From CALHRB01 sp964473465 (GTDB taxonomy: Bacteria; Bacteroidota; Ignavibacteria; Kapaibacteriales; UBA2268): 64,000 nt of DNA. Below, one piece after another: positions 1 through 7,787 of this stretch (the first letter of the stretch is position 1; every line of letters starts with the position of its first letter). The notes under the pieces are model-generated. The model did not search any database. It worked only from the letters and a program-made list of their open reading frames with translations, and was not told where the DNA came from. The stretch spans positions 76,237 through 140,236 of the forward strand of contig CAYYPE010000009.1 in the NCBI GenBank assembly GCA_964473465.1. The letters run 5' to 3'. A program made the translations under genes and the position numbers.

Positions 1-570
1 AAATGGAAAATCATGATCTCCCAACAGCTGCTTATATCTTGCATAAATTGACAAGGCAAGATTCTTCATCTGATTACCGGCATTGTTGAAGTAGTATTCC
101 CGTGTTACATCCCATCCGTTCCATTTATAAAGATTGGCGATTGTATCTCCTATACAGGCATTCCTGCCATGTCCCAGATGCAGCAATCCAGTTGGATTGA
201 CACTAACATATTCAACATTAACTCTTTTTCCATTGCCTGAATTATTCTTACCATAAGATTCTTTATCTTCCAGAATATCTTTAAGAAGTTCAGGATATAT
301 TTTTTTGGAAAATTTAAAATTTATAAAACCCTGACCAGCTATATTGACTTCTTCGATAATTTTATTATCCAACTGAAAAGCTTCAATAAGTTCTTCTGCA
401 ATGACTCTTGGCGATTTTTTTAATGTTTTTGCCAATGCCATTGCGACATTGCTTGATAAATCCCCAAAATCAGGATTTTTAGGTTCTTCAATCAAGTAAT
501 CAGAAAAACTTATATTAGCACTGATTAAAGCTTTATCAATTAACTTTCTGGTATAATCTTTTAATTCCAT
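1..570 (-). CDS. argS: Arginyl-tRNA synthetase, N-terminal part (cut by window edge)
   Basis: Charges tRNA-Arg with arginine in the cytoplasm. Reading the minus strand from an ATG at 568-570 gives 190 codons with no stop before base 1. It starts MELKDYTRKLIDKAL, and an additional N-terminal domain precedes the class I signature around residues 125-140 (VSVNPTGLLHLGHGRNA). HLGH is the HIGH-type ATP-binding motif and the NPTG lead-in is typical of ArgRS. The start overlaps the end of the upstream rsfS gene by about 10 bases, so the two are probably translated from one transcript. The C-terminal catalytic and anticodon-binding parts lie outside the window. Confidence 0.93.
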   Translation of the reverse strand, partial: MELKDYTRKLIDKALISANISFSDYLIEEPKNPDFGDLSSNVAMALAKTLKKSPRVIAEELIEAFQLDNKIIEEVNIAGQGFINFKFSKKIYPELLKDILEDKESYGKNNSGNGKRVNVEYVSVNPTGLLHLGHGRNACIGDTIANLYKWNGWDVTREYYFNNAGNQMKNLALSIYARYKQLLGDHDFPF

Positions 571-974
571 TTCAAATCCAAATTTTTGATTACTCTGGCT
601 TTTCCCTCATCATTTAACCTTAAAAACTGAGCATCTCCCCATAATCTTTCCAAATTATAAAACTGTCTTACATTTGGTAACATTAGATGCATTACAACAT
701 CAAAAAAATCAATCAAAACCCATTGACAAACCTCATAGCCTTCTATTCTGGGTTTTTGCAATCCAAGTTCCTTGCATTTTTGTATTAAACTATCAACAAT
801 GGCTCTAATCTGAGCTTCACTATCACAAGTCGTGATGATAAAATAATCAGCGGGAGGGTTATCAATATTCTTTAGGTTCATTATTACTATATCTTTTGAA
901 ATTTTTTCGTCGGCAGTTCTGGCACAAAGGACTGCCAAGCCTCTTGATGTTTTGGGTGCTTTAATTTTGAGCAA
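561..974 (-). CDS. rsfS: Ribosomal silencing factor RsfS (Iojap/YbeB family)
   Basis: Binds ribosomal protein uL14 on the large subunit and blocks subunit joining when nutrients are scarce. The 137-residue product matches the family in length and in its conserved core: a DYFIITTCDSEAQIRAIVD strand-helix region, EGYEVCQWVLIDFFDVVMHL and the FYNLERLWGDA segment near the C-terminus. The start is TTG at 972-974, supported by a Shine-Dalgarno-like AGAGGA six bases upstream. The stop overlaps the argS start, which implies translational coupling. Confidence 0.93.
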   Translation of the reverse strand: MLKIKAPKTSRGLAVLCARTADEKISKDIVIMNLKNIDNPPADYFIITTCDSEAQIRAIVDSLIQKCKELGLQKPRIEGYEVCQWVLIDFFDVVMHLMLPNVRQFYNLERLWGDAQFLRLNDEGKARVIKNLDLKWN

Positions 975-980
975 TATTAA

Positions 981-986
981 TCCTCT
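981..986 (-). promoter_or_regulatory. Ribosome binding site fixing the TTG start of rsfS
   Basis: On the minus strand AGAGGA lies six bases before TTG at 972-974. No better ATG occurs nearby in frame, so this site decides the start. Confidence 0.6.
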
Positions 987-1163
987 AAAAATTATACAAA
1001 ATTTACTAGAAAAATGACTTTTTTTAATTATGATTATTTTTTATTTCCAACAAAGAATTTAATACTAAATTTTTATTAACATTTTTTTGAATTTAAAAAA
1101 AGTAGTAATTTAAGATGTAAAAAATTTTAATTTAATTTATACTACAATTTATTCAGTCTCAAT

Positions 1164-1610
1164 ATGAGAAATACTATGCTTTTTGCTTTTCTCAATTTTC
1201 TATTTGTCTTAGTTATGACATCCTGCTCAACAACTCAAAAGTCAAAAAATCTTTCATTTTCAGAATTGAGCATTGGTAGTGGCGGCGGAGCAACGGGTTT
1301 ATTTTCTGGCTTCACAATTGATTCTTTAGGTAAATTATATAAGTGGAACGGACGAAAATTAAAAGATAACTTGACTGAACTAAAAACACTTCACGCAGAT
1401 ACAGCCGTGCTAATTGAAGATATTATCATAAAATCAAAACTAATTGATTTAAATTTCGAGAAACTTGATAATTTCTACCGTTTTTTCCAAATTAAGACAT
1501 CCACAAAAGAAAATTACATTGCCTGGGGTTCATCTTCAGATTCTGATAGTTCCAAAAATCTAAATGAAATCTATGAAAAAATTATGTCAATTATAAATAA
1601 TAACAATTAA
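1164..1610 (+). CDS. Small predicted lipoprotein of unknown function
   Basis: I do not recognise the family. The 148-residue product begins with a hydrophobic signal (MLFAFLNFLFVLVMTSC) whose lipobox MTSC puts the lipidated Cys near residue 21, so it is probably anchored in the outer or inner membrane. A Gly-rich stretch GSGGGATGLFSGF follows, then a mixed alpha/beta region with the line FTIDSLGKLYKWNGRKL. It ends in an asparagine run (INNNN). The next gene, a secreted M4 protease, starts within 20 bases, so the two may be cotranscribed. A partner or inhibitor role for the protease is only a guess from position. Confidence 0.7.
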   Translation: MRNTMLFAFLNFLFVLVMTSCSTTQKSKNLSFSELSIGSGGGATGLFSGFTIDSLGKLYKWNGRKLKDNLTELKTLHADTAVLIEDIIIKSKLIDLNFEKLDNFYRFFQIKTSTKENYIAWGSSSDSDSSKNLNEIYEKIMSIINNNN

Positions 1611-1624
1611 ATATGGGGTTTATC

Positions 1625-4600
1625 ATGAAAAAATTTTTCCTTTTTGCCGCTTTAGCACTTTTTTTACAACTTTTTGTCACCTTCAAACTTTCCTCTCAGG
1701 CATTTGACTACTTAAAGAAATCAAGAAGCATGTTAAACATTGATGCTACCAAGAAACCAACAAGTGACCATTTAAAAAGTGTGGCTCAGAAACTTTCTGA
1801 TATTTATTATCAATTCTATCAAAATAATTCGAAAACTTTTAACTATGCCAATGAACCTTTAAACTTTAAATCTAAAGATTTAAAGCCAGAGGATTTGTTT
1901 CAGAAAAACCCCTCTTTGCAATTTTCTTCAATAAATTATTCTAACGAGACTGGTTTGCCAGTTTTCATTGCTGTAAAAAAGCCATCAATCCAGAAAAATG
2001 AGATGAAATTTCTAACAACACAAACAATTTTTAGCTATCTGAAAGAAAACCGTGAACTATTCAAAATTGAAGACCCCACCAAAGAATTTCAAATAGAAAG
2101 CACTACAATAGATGATGAAAATAATAAGCATATCAGATTACAGCAGATTTATCATAATATTCCAATCTGGGGTAAAGAGCTAATTCTTCATTTTGATAAG
2201 GATAATGAACTTTATCTTATTAATGGAAAAAATGTTCCAACTATAATGAATTTTAACAAAAACTCTTTCATATTAACTAAAGAACTTGCTATATCAAAAT
2301 CAATCAATGATTTAATGAGTTTTTCGACTATCACAGAATTTTCTGATTTTGAAAACAACTTATTAAAATACAACGGTCCTATCGCTGAAAAATATATCTG
2401 GAACGAAAATTTAAACGAAAATCCAAAAGCTATTTGGGTTGTTGAAATCCGTAATAACCTAAAAGATAAATGGAGATATTTTATTGACGCTAAAACAGGC
2501 GAGATACTCGAAAAATATAATACTTCTCCGAATGATGGTCCTGTCAAAGCAACAGCCAAAGATGCATTTGGAAACAATCGTTCAATTGATGTTTTCCTCG
2601 AAAAAGGTAATTATTTGATGGTTAATGCAACTAAACCGATGTATAACAATAATCCTGCTGACCCCAAGGGTATTATTCTGACGATGACAAATAATTTTCA
2701 AGATTTAACAAAAAATGCAAATCCGGTGATTGTTAGTTCAAGCAATAACCAGTGGAATGATGCTTTCTCGGTGTCAGCTCATTATAATTCTTCTCTTATT
2801 TATGACTATTACAGAAATACACATGGAAGAAACTCTCTTGATGCTTCTGGTATGAACATGCTCACAATTATTCATGTAACAAGTAATGGTCAAAGCTTTG
2901 ACAATGCTTATTGGAATGGTCAGTTTGTAGTCCTTGGAGATGGTGGTCAGATTACAAACGGTTGGCCCCCTGCTCTTGATTTTCTTGCTCATGAGTTCAC
3001 CCATGGCGTAGTTACTTTTACCGTTGATCTCGAATATAAATTTCAATCTGGTGCTCTGAATGAAGCTTTTGCTGACTGGGGTGGTTGCATGGTTGACCGT
3101 GAAGACTGGCTAATGGGCGAAGATATTGTCAAAGCACAGTATTTCCCAGCTGGTTGTATGAGAAGCATGTCCGATCCACACAATGGAGGAACTAAAGGCG
3201 ATCATGTCTGGCTTCCTGCTCATATGAATGAATTTATGGATCTCCCTCTTGACAAGGACAACGGTGGTGTTCATTATAATTGCGGAATTATAAACAAAGC
3301 CACATACCTTATTGGAAATTCAATTGGCAAGGACAAACTTGAAAAAATATATTACAGAGTTCTAAATAATAAATACCTTACCAAACAAGCTAACTTTATT
3401 GATATGAGACTTGCTTGCATCAAAGCTTCTGAGGAACTGTTCGGCAAGAATTCAAATGAAGTAAATACCGTTATGAATTCATTTAGTCAGGTTGGCATTG
3501 GACAAGGCAGCGGTTCTAATCCAGGACCAGATCTACCTCCAGTGGACGGTTCTGACTGGATTGCCTTAGTATCTTCTCAGGATTTTGGTCTATACATCGC
3601 AAAACCTGTTATTCAAAATCCTAATACTGACATAAAAAAACTTACATCAACCAAAGTTTTTGCTAATAACAACGGAACTCTTACCGTTCCGGAAAACGGC
3701 AGTGCTATATTATTCATTGATGAAAATAACAGATTGAAATTAATAAAAACAGACGGAACAGGCGAAATGTTTGTTGATAACGAACCTGTATGGCGTTCAA
3801 TAGCAATTTCTCCAAATGGTCAGTTTCTTGCTGCAACGTCAGTCAGCGAAGAACCAATAATTTATTTATTCGATCTGGTTAATTCCAAATCCAGCCAGAT
3901 TGAACTTTATATTCCTACAACAGGTGATAATTTCAACTATAATGAACCTCTTCTTGCAAATACGATGTCATGGGATGTAACAAATCGAATTCTGGTTTAT
4001 GATGCCTTAAATTACAAATATGACTGGTCTAACAAGGAAGAATTATATTTCGATATGAACGCTCTTGATGCAACGACAGGGGTTATTTATAGGATTTTGC
4101 CTACTCTGGGCACAGGTATAAATGTTGGTTCCCCGGATTTTGCAAAAACAAGCAAGAATTCTCTTGTTTTTCTTGTATATAATGCAAACGAAAACTACTA
4201 TTATATCAACGGATTGGATTTATATTCAGGCACGGTTAAGAACATTGTTTATTCAGATGGCTCCCAACTTGGGATGAGCAGCCCTGTTTATTCACCTAAA
4301 GATAATAAAATTGCTTTTCAGGTATCAACCCCTCAACCCACATACGGCATAATGCAGATTGCACTAAATCCTGATAAAATATCCCCGGCTGGTAATCCAA
4401 CTGAATACCTGATTAATGCCGGATTGCCCAAATGGTTTGCAATTGGAAAAAGACCTGTCAGCGTGGAGGAAGAGTCATATCTCTCCGATATAAAAATCAA
4501 TCCAAACCCCGCTTCGGATTACATTGAAATTAAACAGACTACTCGATATTCAGAAATTAAAATCTATAACACCCTCGGCGAATGCGTGATGACCGTAGAG

Positions 4601-4708
4601 GCAAAGAATTTATCATCTCTACAACGTATTAATATTTCACATCTTCCCGCAGGCTTGTATTTCATTAGCTTAGGAAATCATTCGGAGAAATTAATGATAG
4701 TAAGATAA
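1625..4708 (+). CDS. Secreted M4 (thermolysin-like) zinc metalloprotease with T9SS sorting domain
   Basis: Extracellular endopeptidase. I start it at ATG 1625 (MKKFFLFAALALFLQL, a signal peptide) rather than the in-frame ATG at 1613. A long propeptide with FTP/PepSY-like character is followed by the M4 catalytic domain. Zinc ligands are the two His of HEFTH (about residues 456 and 460) and Glu about 480 in ALNEAFADWGG, the same 20-residue spacing as in thermolysin. NGGVHYNCGIINKA is the usual active-site His segment. The C-terminal half (about 640-940) looks like a WD40/TolB-like beta-propeller with repeated strands, and the last 75 residues are a T9SS type A sorting domain (INPNPASDYIEI, YNTLGECV, LPAGLYFI). 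About 1030 residues is long for M4 because of this extra propeller. Confidence 0.92.
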   Translation: MKKFFLFAALALFLQLFVTFKLSSQAFDYLKKSRSMLNIDATKKPTSDHLKSVAQKLSDIYYQFYQNNSKTFNYANEPLNFKSKDLKPEDLFQKNPSLQFSSINYSNETGLPVFIAVKKPSIQKNEMKFLTTQTIFSYLKENRELFKIEDPTKEFQIESTTIDDENNKHIRLQQIYHNIPIWGKELILHFDKDNELYLINGKNVPTIMNFNKNSFILTKELAISKSINDLMSFSTITEFSDFENNLLKYNGPIAEKYIWNENLNENPKAIWVVEIRNNLKDKWRYFIDAKTGEILEKYNTSPNDGPVKATAKDAFGNNRSIDVFLEKGNYLMVNATKPMYNNNPADPKGIILTMTNNFQDLTKNANPVIVSSSNNQWNDAFSVSAHYNSSLIYDYYRNTHGRNSLDASGMNMLTIIHVTSNGQSFDNAYWNGQFVVLGDGGQITNGWPPALDFLAHEFTHGVVTFTVDLEYKFQSGALNEAFADWGGCMVDREDWLMGEDIVKAQYFPAGCMRSMSDPHNGGTKGDHVWLPAHMNEFMDLPLDKDNGGVHYNCGIINKATYLIGNSIGKDKLEKIYYRVLNNKYLTKQANFIDMRLACIKASEELFGKNSNEVNTVMNSFSQVGIGQGSGSNPGPDLPPVDGSDWIALVSSQDFGLYIAKPVIQNPNTDIKKLTSTKVFANNNGTLTVPENGSAILFIDENNRLKLIKTDGTGEMFVDNEPVWRSIAISPNGQFLAATSVSEEPIIYLFDLVNSKSSQIELYIPTTGDNFNYNEPLLANTMSWDVTNRILVYDALNYKYDWSNKEELYFDMNALDATTGVIYRILPTLGTGINVGSPDFAKTSKNSLVFLVYNANENYYYINGLDLYSGTVKNIVYSDGSQLGMSSPVYSPKDNKIAFQVSTPQPTYGIMQIALNPDKISPAGNPTEYLINAGLPKWFAIGKRPVSVEEESYLSDIKINPNPASDYIEIKQTTRYSEIKIYNTLGECVMTVEAKNLSSLQRINISHLPAGLYFISLGNHSEKLMIVR

Positions 4709-5143
4709 TTAATTTTGAGAAAATATACTCTTTTTGTATTTAGTATTATTCTGGGATAACATTACAATCAATTAAAAGCGATTAAGTAATCAAATTATTA
4801 ATTCATAATTGACAAAAGTCAATTAGAAATAATTTTTAAGGAAATTGAATAGTAATTTTTATTAGTTTTTTTAATTAATACCATTTACTTATTCAATACA
4901 AAATTTTGTTCATAAAAGTTGTATTATAGGAAATAAAGAATAGATTATCATTTTTGGCGTCTTAAGTCTCAAAAATTAGATTAACATAGAAATATAGAAT
5001 CATTCAATTATTTATAATTGAAAAAAATAGAGTTAAATTAAACTATCAAGTTAAATAACCATTACGCCAAATTTTGTTCGTTTTTCTGTTTTATAATAAT
5101 CTTTAAATAAATTCAAATATATTCATATTAATAAAACTACTAT
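4709..5143. other. Intergenic, no gene seen
   Basis: Very AT-rich, with stop codons in all frames. I see no tRNA-like fold, no strong hairpin terminator and no repeat. It separates the M4 protease from the 3' end of the broken nuclease-like gene on the other strand. Confidence 0.5.
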
Positions 5144-5979
5144 TTATTTTTTTACAGCCTTAAAAATTACTTTTCCATTAAGCTCTTTGATGATTTTCTC
5201 GAAATCAATTAATCTTTGATTGTTTCTATCTTCTTCTACACTAAAATCACAAAAATGAAATTATTCTTGGTATATCTTTTTTTTGAATAAATATATGCTT
5301 GACCTATTGCTCTTGAAATTTCTGTAGAGCTTGATTTTAAACTAACCCATTTCTTTATTTCTAAACCAAATAATCCATCTGAAATATCTATATCAATACT
5401 TAAATCAAAATAACCTCCAATTCGATATTCTGGTTGAGCTGTACCAATTATTTTATTAAAATTTCTAACTAATAAATCTCTTAAATGTGTCTCATCAACA
5501 CTTTTTTTTATATGATCTTCAAAAAAAATCACTGTTTTCTATAATATTTTGTATATCTTCATAACTTAAAATATTTGAATTATCATTATTAGATGGTTTT
5601 TGAAGTGGAAAATTTTCTTGATTTTCTTCTGTGGTTTTTCTTTCAGTTTCCCTAGGAATAATCTGATCCTTATTCATTAAGGGTTCTAAATTCGTTTTTT
5701 TAGATTTAGTATCAAAAAATAATAAAATTTGACTGATAAGTTGAGATTTATTTCTATTTGAAAATGGTAAATCTAATTTCTTATTAATTCTTTTAAGAGC
5801 TTCTATGTTCAAGTTAACTAATATGCTCTCGTAATTACTAGTTTTATTTTTTCTATGATTTTATTAATTAAGTCGTCTTTTCTTAAGCTTACACTGTCAC
5901 AACCAACATTGTATCTAAGTTTTTTTAAGTCTTCCAGATTAACATATTTTAGCATATTTTTTATCTCTTTTATTTGCAT
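5144..5979 (-). pseudogene. Broken PD-(D/E)xK nuclease-like gene with two SAP-like N-terminal modules (three frameshifts)
   Basis: Three overlapping minus-strand frames rebuild one protein of about 278 residues. The first frame starts at ATG 5977-5979 (MQIKEIKNMLKYVNLEDLKK). It shifts at an A4 run near 5843, then at a T8 run near 5523-5530, then at a T4 run near 5240, and stops at 5144-5146 after VIFKAVKK. Residues 1-45 and about 50-95 look like two SAP/Rho-N-type helical repeats (LRKDDLINKIIEKIK and RNKSQLISQILLFFD). A polar linker follows, then a nuclease-like core with FDLSIDI, FGLEIKK (ExK) and a Q-x3-Y segment (GQAYIYSKK). Two junctions need one extra base and one needs one fewer. Neighbouring long genes are intact, so decay is more likely than assembly error, but homopolymer errors are not excluded. 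Confidence 0.7.
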
Positions 5980-6254
5980 TATTTCGTCCTTGTCATTATT
6001 GATAATTATAAAAAAAATACTTTACAAAAATATCACTTTAATTATTTCTATTCAACATAATAGTCCACAAAAATTCACTGCATTTTTCACACATAAAATT
6101 TATACTTTTCTCTATTAACTTTTTGTTCCTTTTTAAAGTCCCAGACATCGCATGTATATTATGTCTTATACAGTTTATCCCCGATTTGTCCATTATCAGT
6201 TTTTTATAATTCGTTATAGTCTGATTTTTCAATTACTTGATATGTTATATGTCT

Positions 6255-7787
6255 CTACTCCCACTCTATTGTCCCCGGGGGTTTGCTGGTTATGTCATAT
6301 ACTACTCGGTTGATTCCACGCACTTCGTTGATGATTCGATTGCTAATTCTGGCAAGAATTTCGTTTGGGAATTCGAACCAGTCTGCTGTCATTCCGTCGG
6401 TTGATGTTACTGCTCGCAAGGCACATACATTTTCGTAAGTTCGTTCGTCGCCCATTACGCCTACGCTTGAAACCGGTAGCAAAACAGCAAATGCCTGCCA
6501 AATCTTATCATATAATCCAGCGTTTCTTATTTCCTCAAGGTAAATATCATCGGCTTTCCTTAGGACTTCCAATCTTTCGCTGGTAACTGCTCCAAGAATC
6601 CTGATTGCCAGACCCGGTCCCGGAAATGGATGACGTCCTACAAACCATTCCGGCACACCCAATTCTCGACCAACGGCTCTGACTTCGTCCTTGAAAAGTT
6701 CCCTGAAAGGCTCAAGAATTTTCAGGTGCATCTTTTCGGGCAAACCTCCTACATTGTGGTGAGATTTTATCGTTGCAGAAGGACCTTTTATAGATACCGA
6801 TTCAATAACATCGGGATATAATGTTCCTTGAGCCAGCCATTTGGCATCATTAAATTTCTTTGCGGCACTTTCAAATAAGTCAATAAAAGTGGTTCCGATA
6901 ATCTTACGTTTCATTTCAGGGTCTTCTATTCCGTGCAGCCTGCTAAGGAATAACCCAGAGCCATTAATAAGTTCAATAGGTATATTGAATGAGTCCTTGA
7001 ACAAATTTACAATGGTTTCGCTTTCGTTTGTTCTCATCAAACCAGAATCAATATGAACACAATGGAGTTTATCTCCCAGAGCTCGATGAAGTAAAACTGC
7101 CGCAACTGTTGAATCCACTCCGCCACTCAAGGCAAGGATAACACCTTCATCACCGACTAAGTTTTCAATTTTTTTTATTGAAGTTGATATGAATGATTGA
7201 GCATTCCATTCACTTTTGCAGCCGCAGATTTTTCTTACGAAATTTTCAAGTACCTTTTTTCCTTCAGTTGTGTGATGAACTTCGGGATGGAATTGCACTC
7301 CAAAGATTCTTTTATCAGGTGAGCGAACAGCACATATCTCAGAATTCTGAGATTTTGCAATTACATCATAGCCTGATGGCGGTTTTGTCAGATGGTCTCC
7401 ATGACTCATCCAAACCTGAGTGTTTTGACTAATTCCAGCAAAAATATCTTCGAAATTTAAAATTTCGAGTGATGCTCTCCCGAATTCTCTTCGAGCAGCT
7501 TTATCAACGATTCCACCTTTTTGATAAGCCAGTAGTTGGAGTCCATAGCAAATACCTAGAACAGGTAATCCCAATTCGAATACATCAAACGACGGAACTG
7601 GTGCCCCTTCTGCATAAACAGAAGAAGGACCTCCAGATAAAATAATTCCTTTTGGATTTAAATTTTGAAGTGATTCTTTTGAGATATTAAATGGATAAAT
7701 TTCAGCATAAACACCTACCTCCCTAACTTTTCGGGCAATTAGCTGGGTATATTGCGAGCCAAAATCGAGAATAATTATTTTTTCCAT
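6255..7787 (-). CDS. guaA: GMP synthase (glutamine-hydrolysing)
   Basis: Converts XMP to GMP using glutamine and ATP, the last step of guanine nucleotide synthesis. The 510-residue protein has a class I glutamine amidotransferase domain (about 1-190; nucleophile Cys in LGICYGLQ, catalytic His in FGVQFHPEV) followed by the ATP pyrophosphatase domain with the P-loop SGGVDSTVAA and the dimerisation domain ending in the conserved DITSKPPGTIEWE. The ATG directly abuts the stop of the upstream S9 peptidase gene with no gap, so the two are likely cotranscribed. Confidence 0.98.
   Translation of the reverse strand: MEKIIILDFGSQYTQLIARKVREVGVYAEIYPFNISKESLQNLNPKGIILSGGPSSVYAEGAPVPSFDVFELGLPVLGICYGLQLLAYQKGGIVDKAARREFGRASLEILNFEDIFAGISQNTQVWMSHGDHLTKPPSGYDVIAKSQNSEICAVRSPDKRIFGVQFHPEVHHTTEGKKVLENFVRKICGCKSEWNAQSFISTSIKKIENLVGDEGVILALSGGVDSTVAAVLLHRALGDKLHCVHIDSGLMRTNESETIVNLFKDSFNIPIELINGSGLFLSRLHGIEDPEMKRKIIGTTFIDLFESAAKKFNDAKWLAQGTLYPDVIESVSIKGPSATIKSHHNVGGLPEKMHLKILEPFRELFKDEVRAVGRELGVPEWFVGRHPFPGPGLAIRILGAVTSERLEVLRKADDIYLEEIRNAGLYDKIWQAFAVLLPVSSVGVMGDERTYENVCALRAVTSTDGMTADWFEFPNEILARISNRIINEVRGINRVVYDITSKPPGTIEWE

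Noticed and set aside
2212..2577. Antisense frame of 121 codons inside the M4 protease
   Set aside because: It overlaps conserved protease sequence and shows no domain of its own.
5855..6118. Plus-strand 87-codon frame over the nuclease relic
   Set aside because: It is a shadow of the minus-strand relic frames, made of low-complexity Leu/Ile/Ser codons.
6038..6232. 64-codon minus-strand frame between the broken nuclease gene and guaA
   Set aside because: It contains one CxxC pair (CEKC) but has no ribosome-binding site, no recognisable domain and AT-rich low-complexity codons; it is probably chance in decayed sequence.
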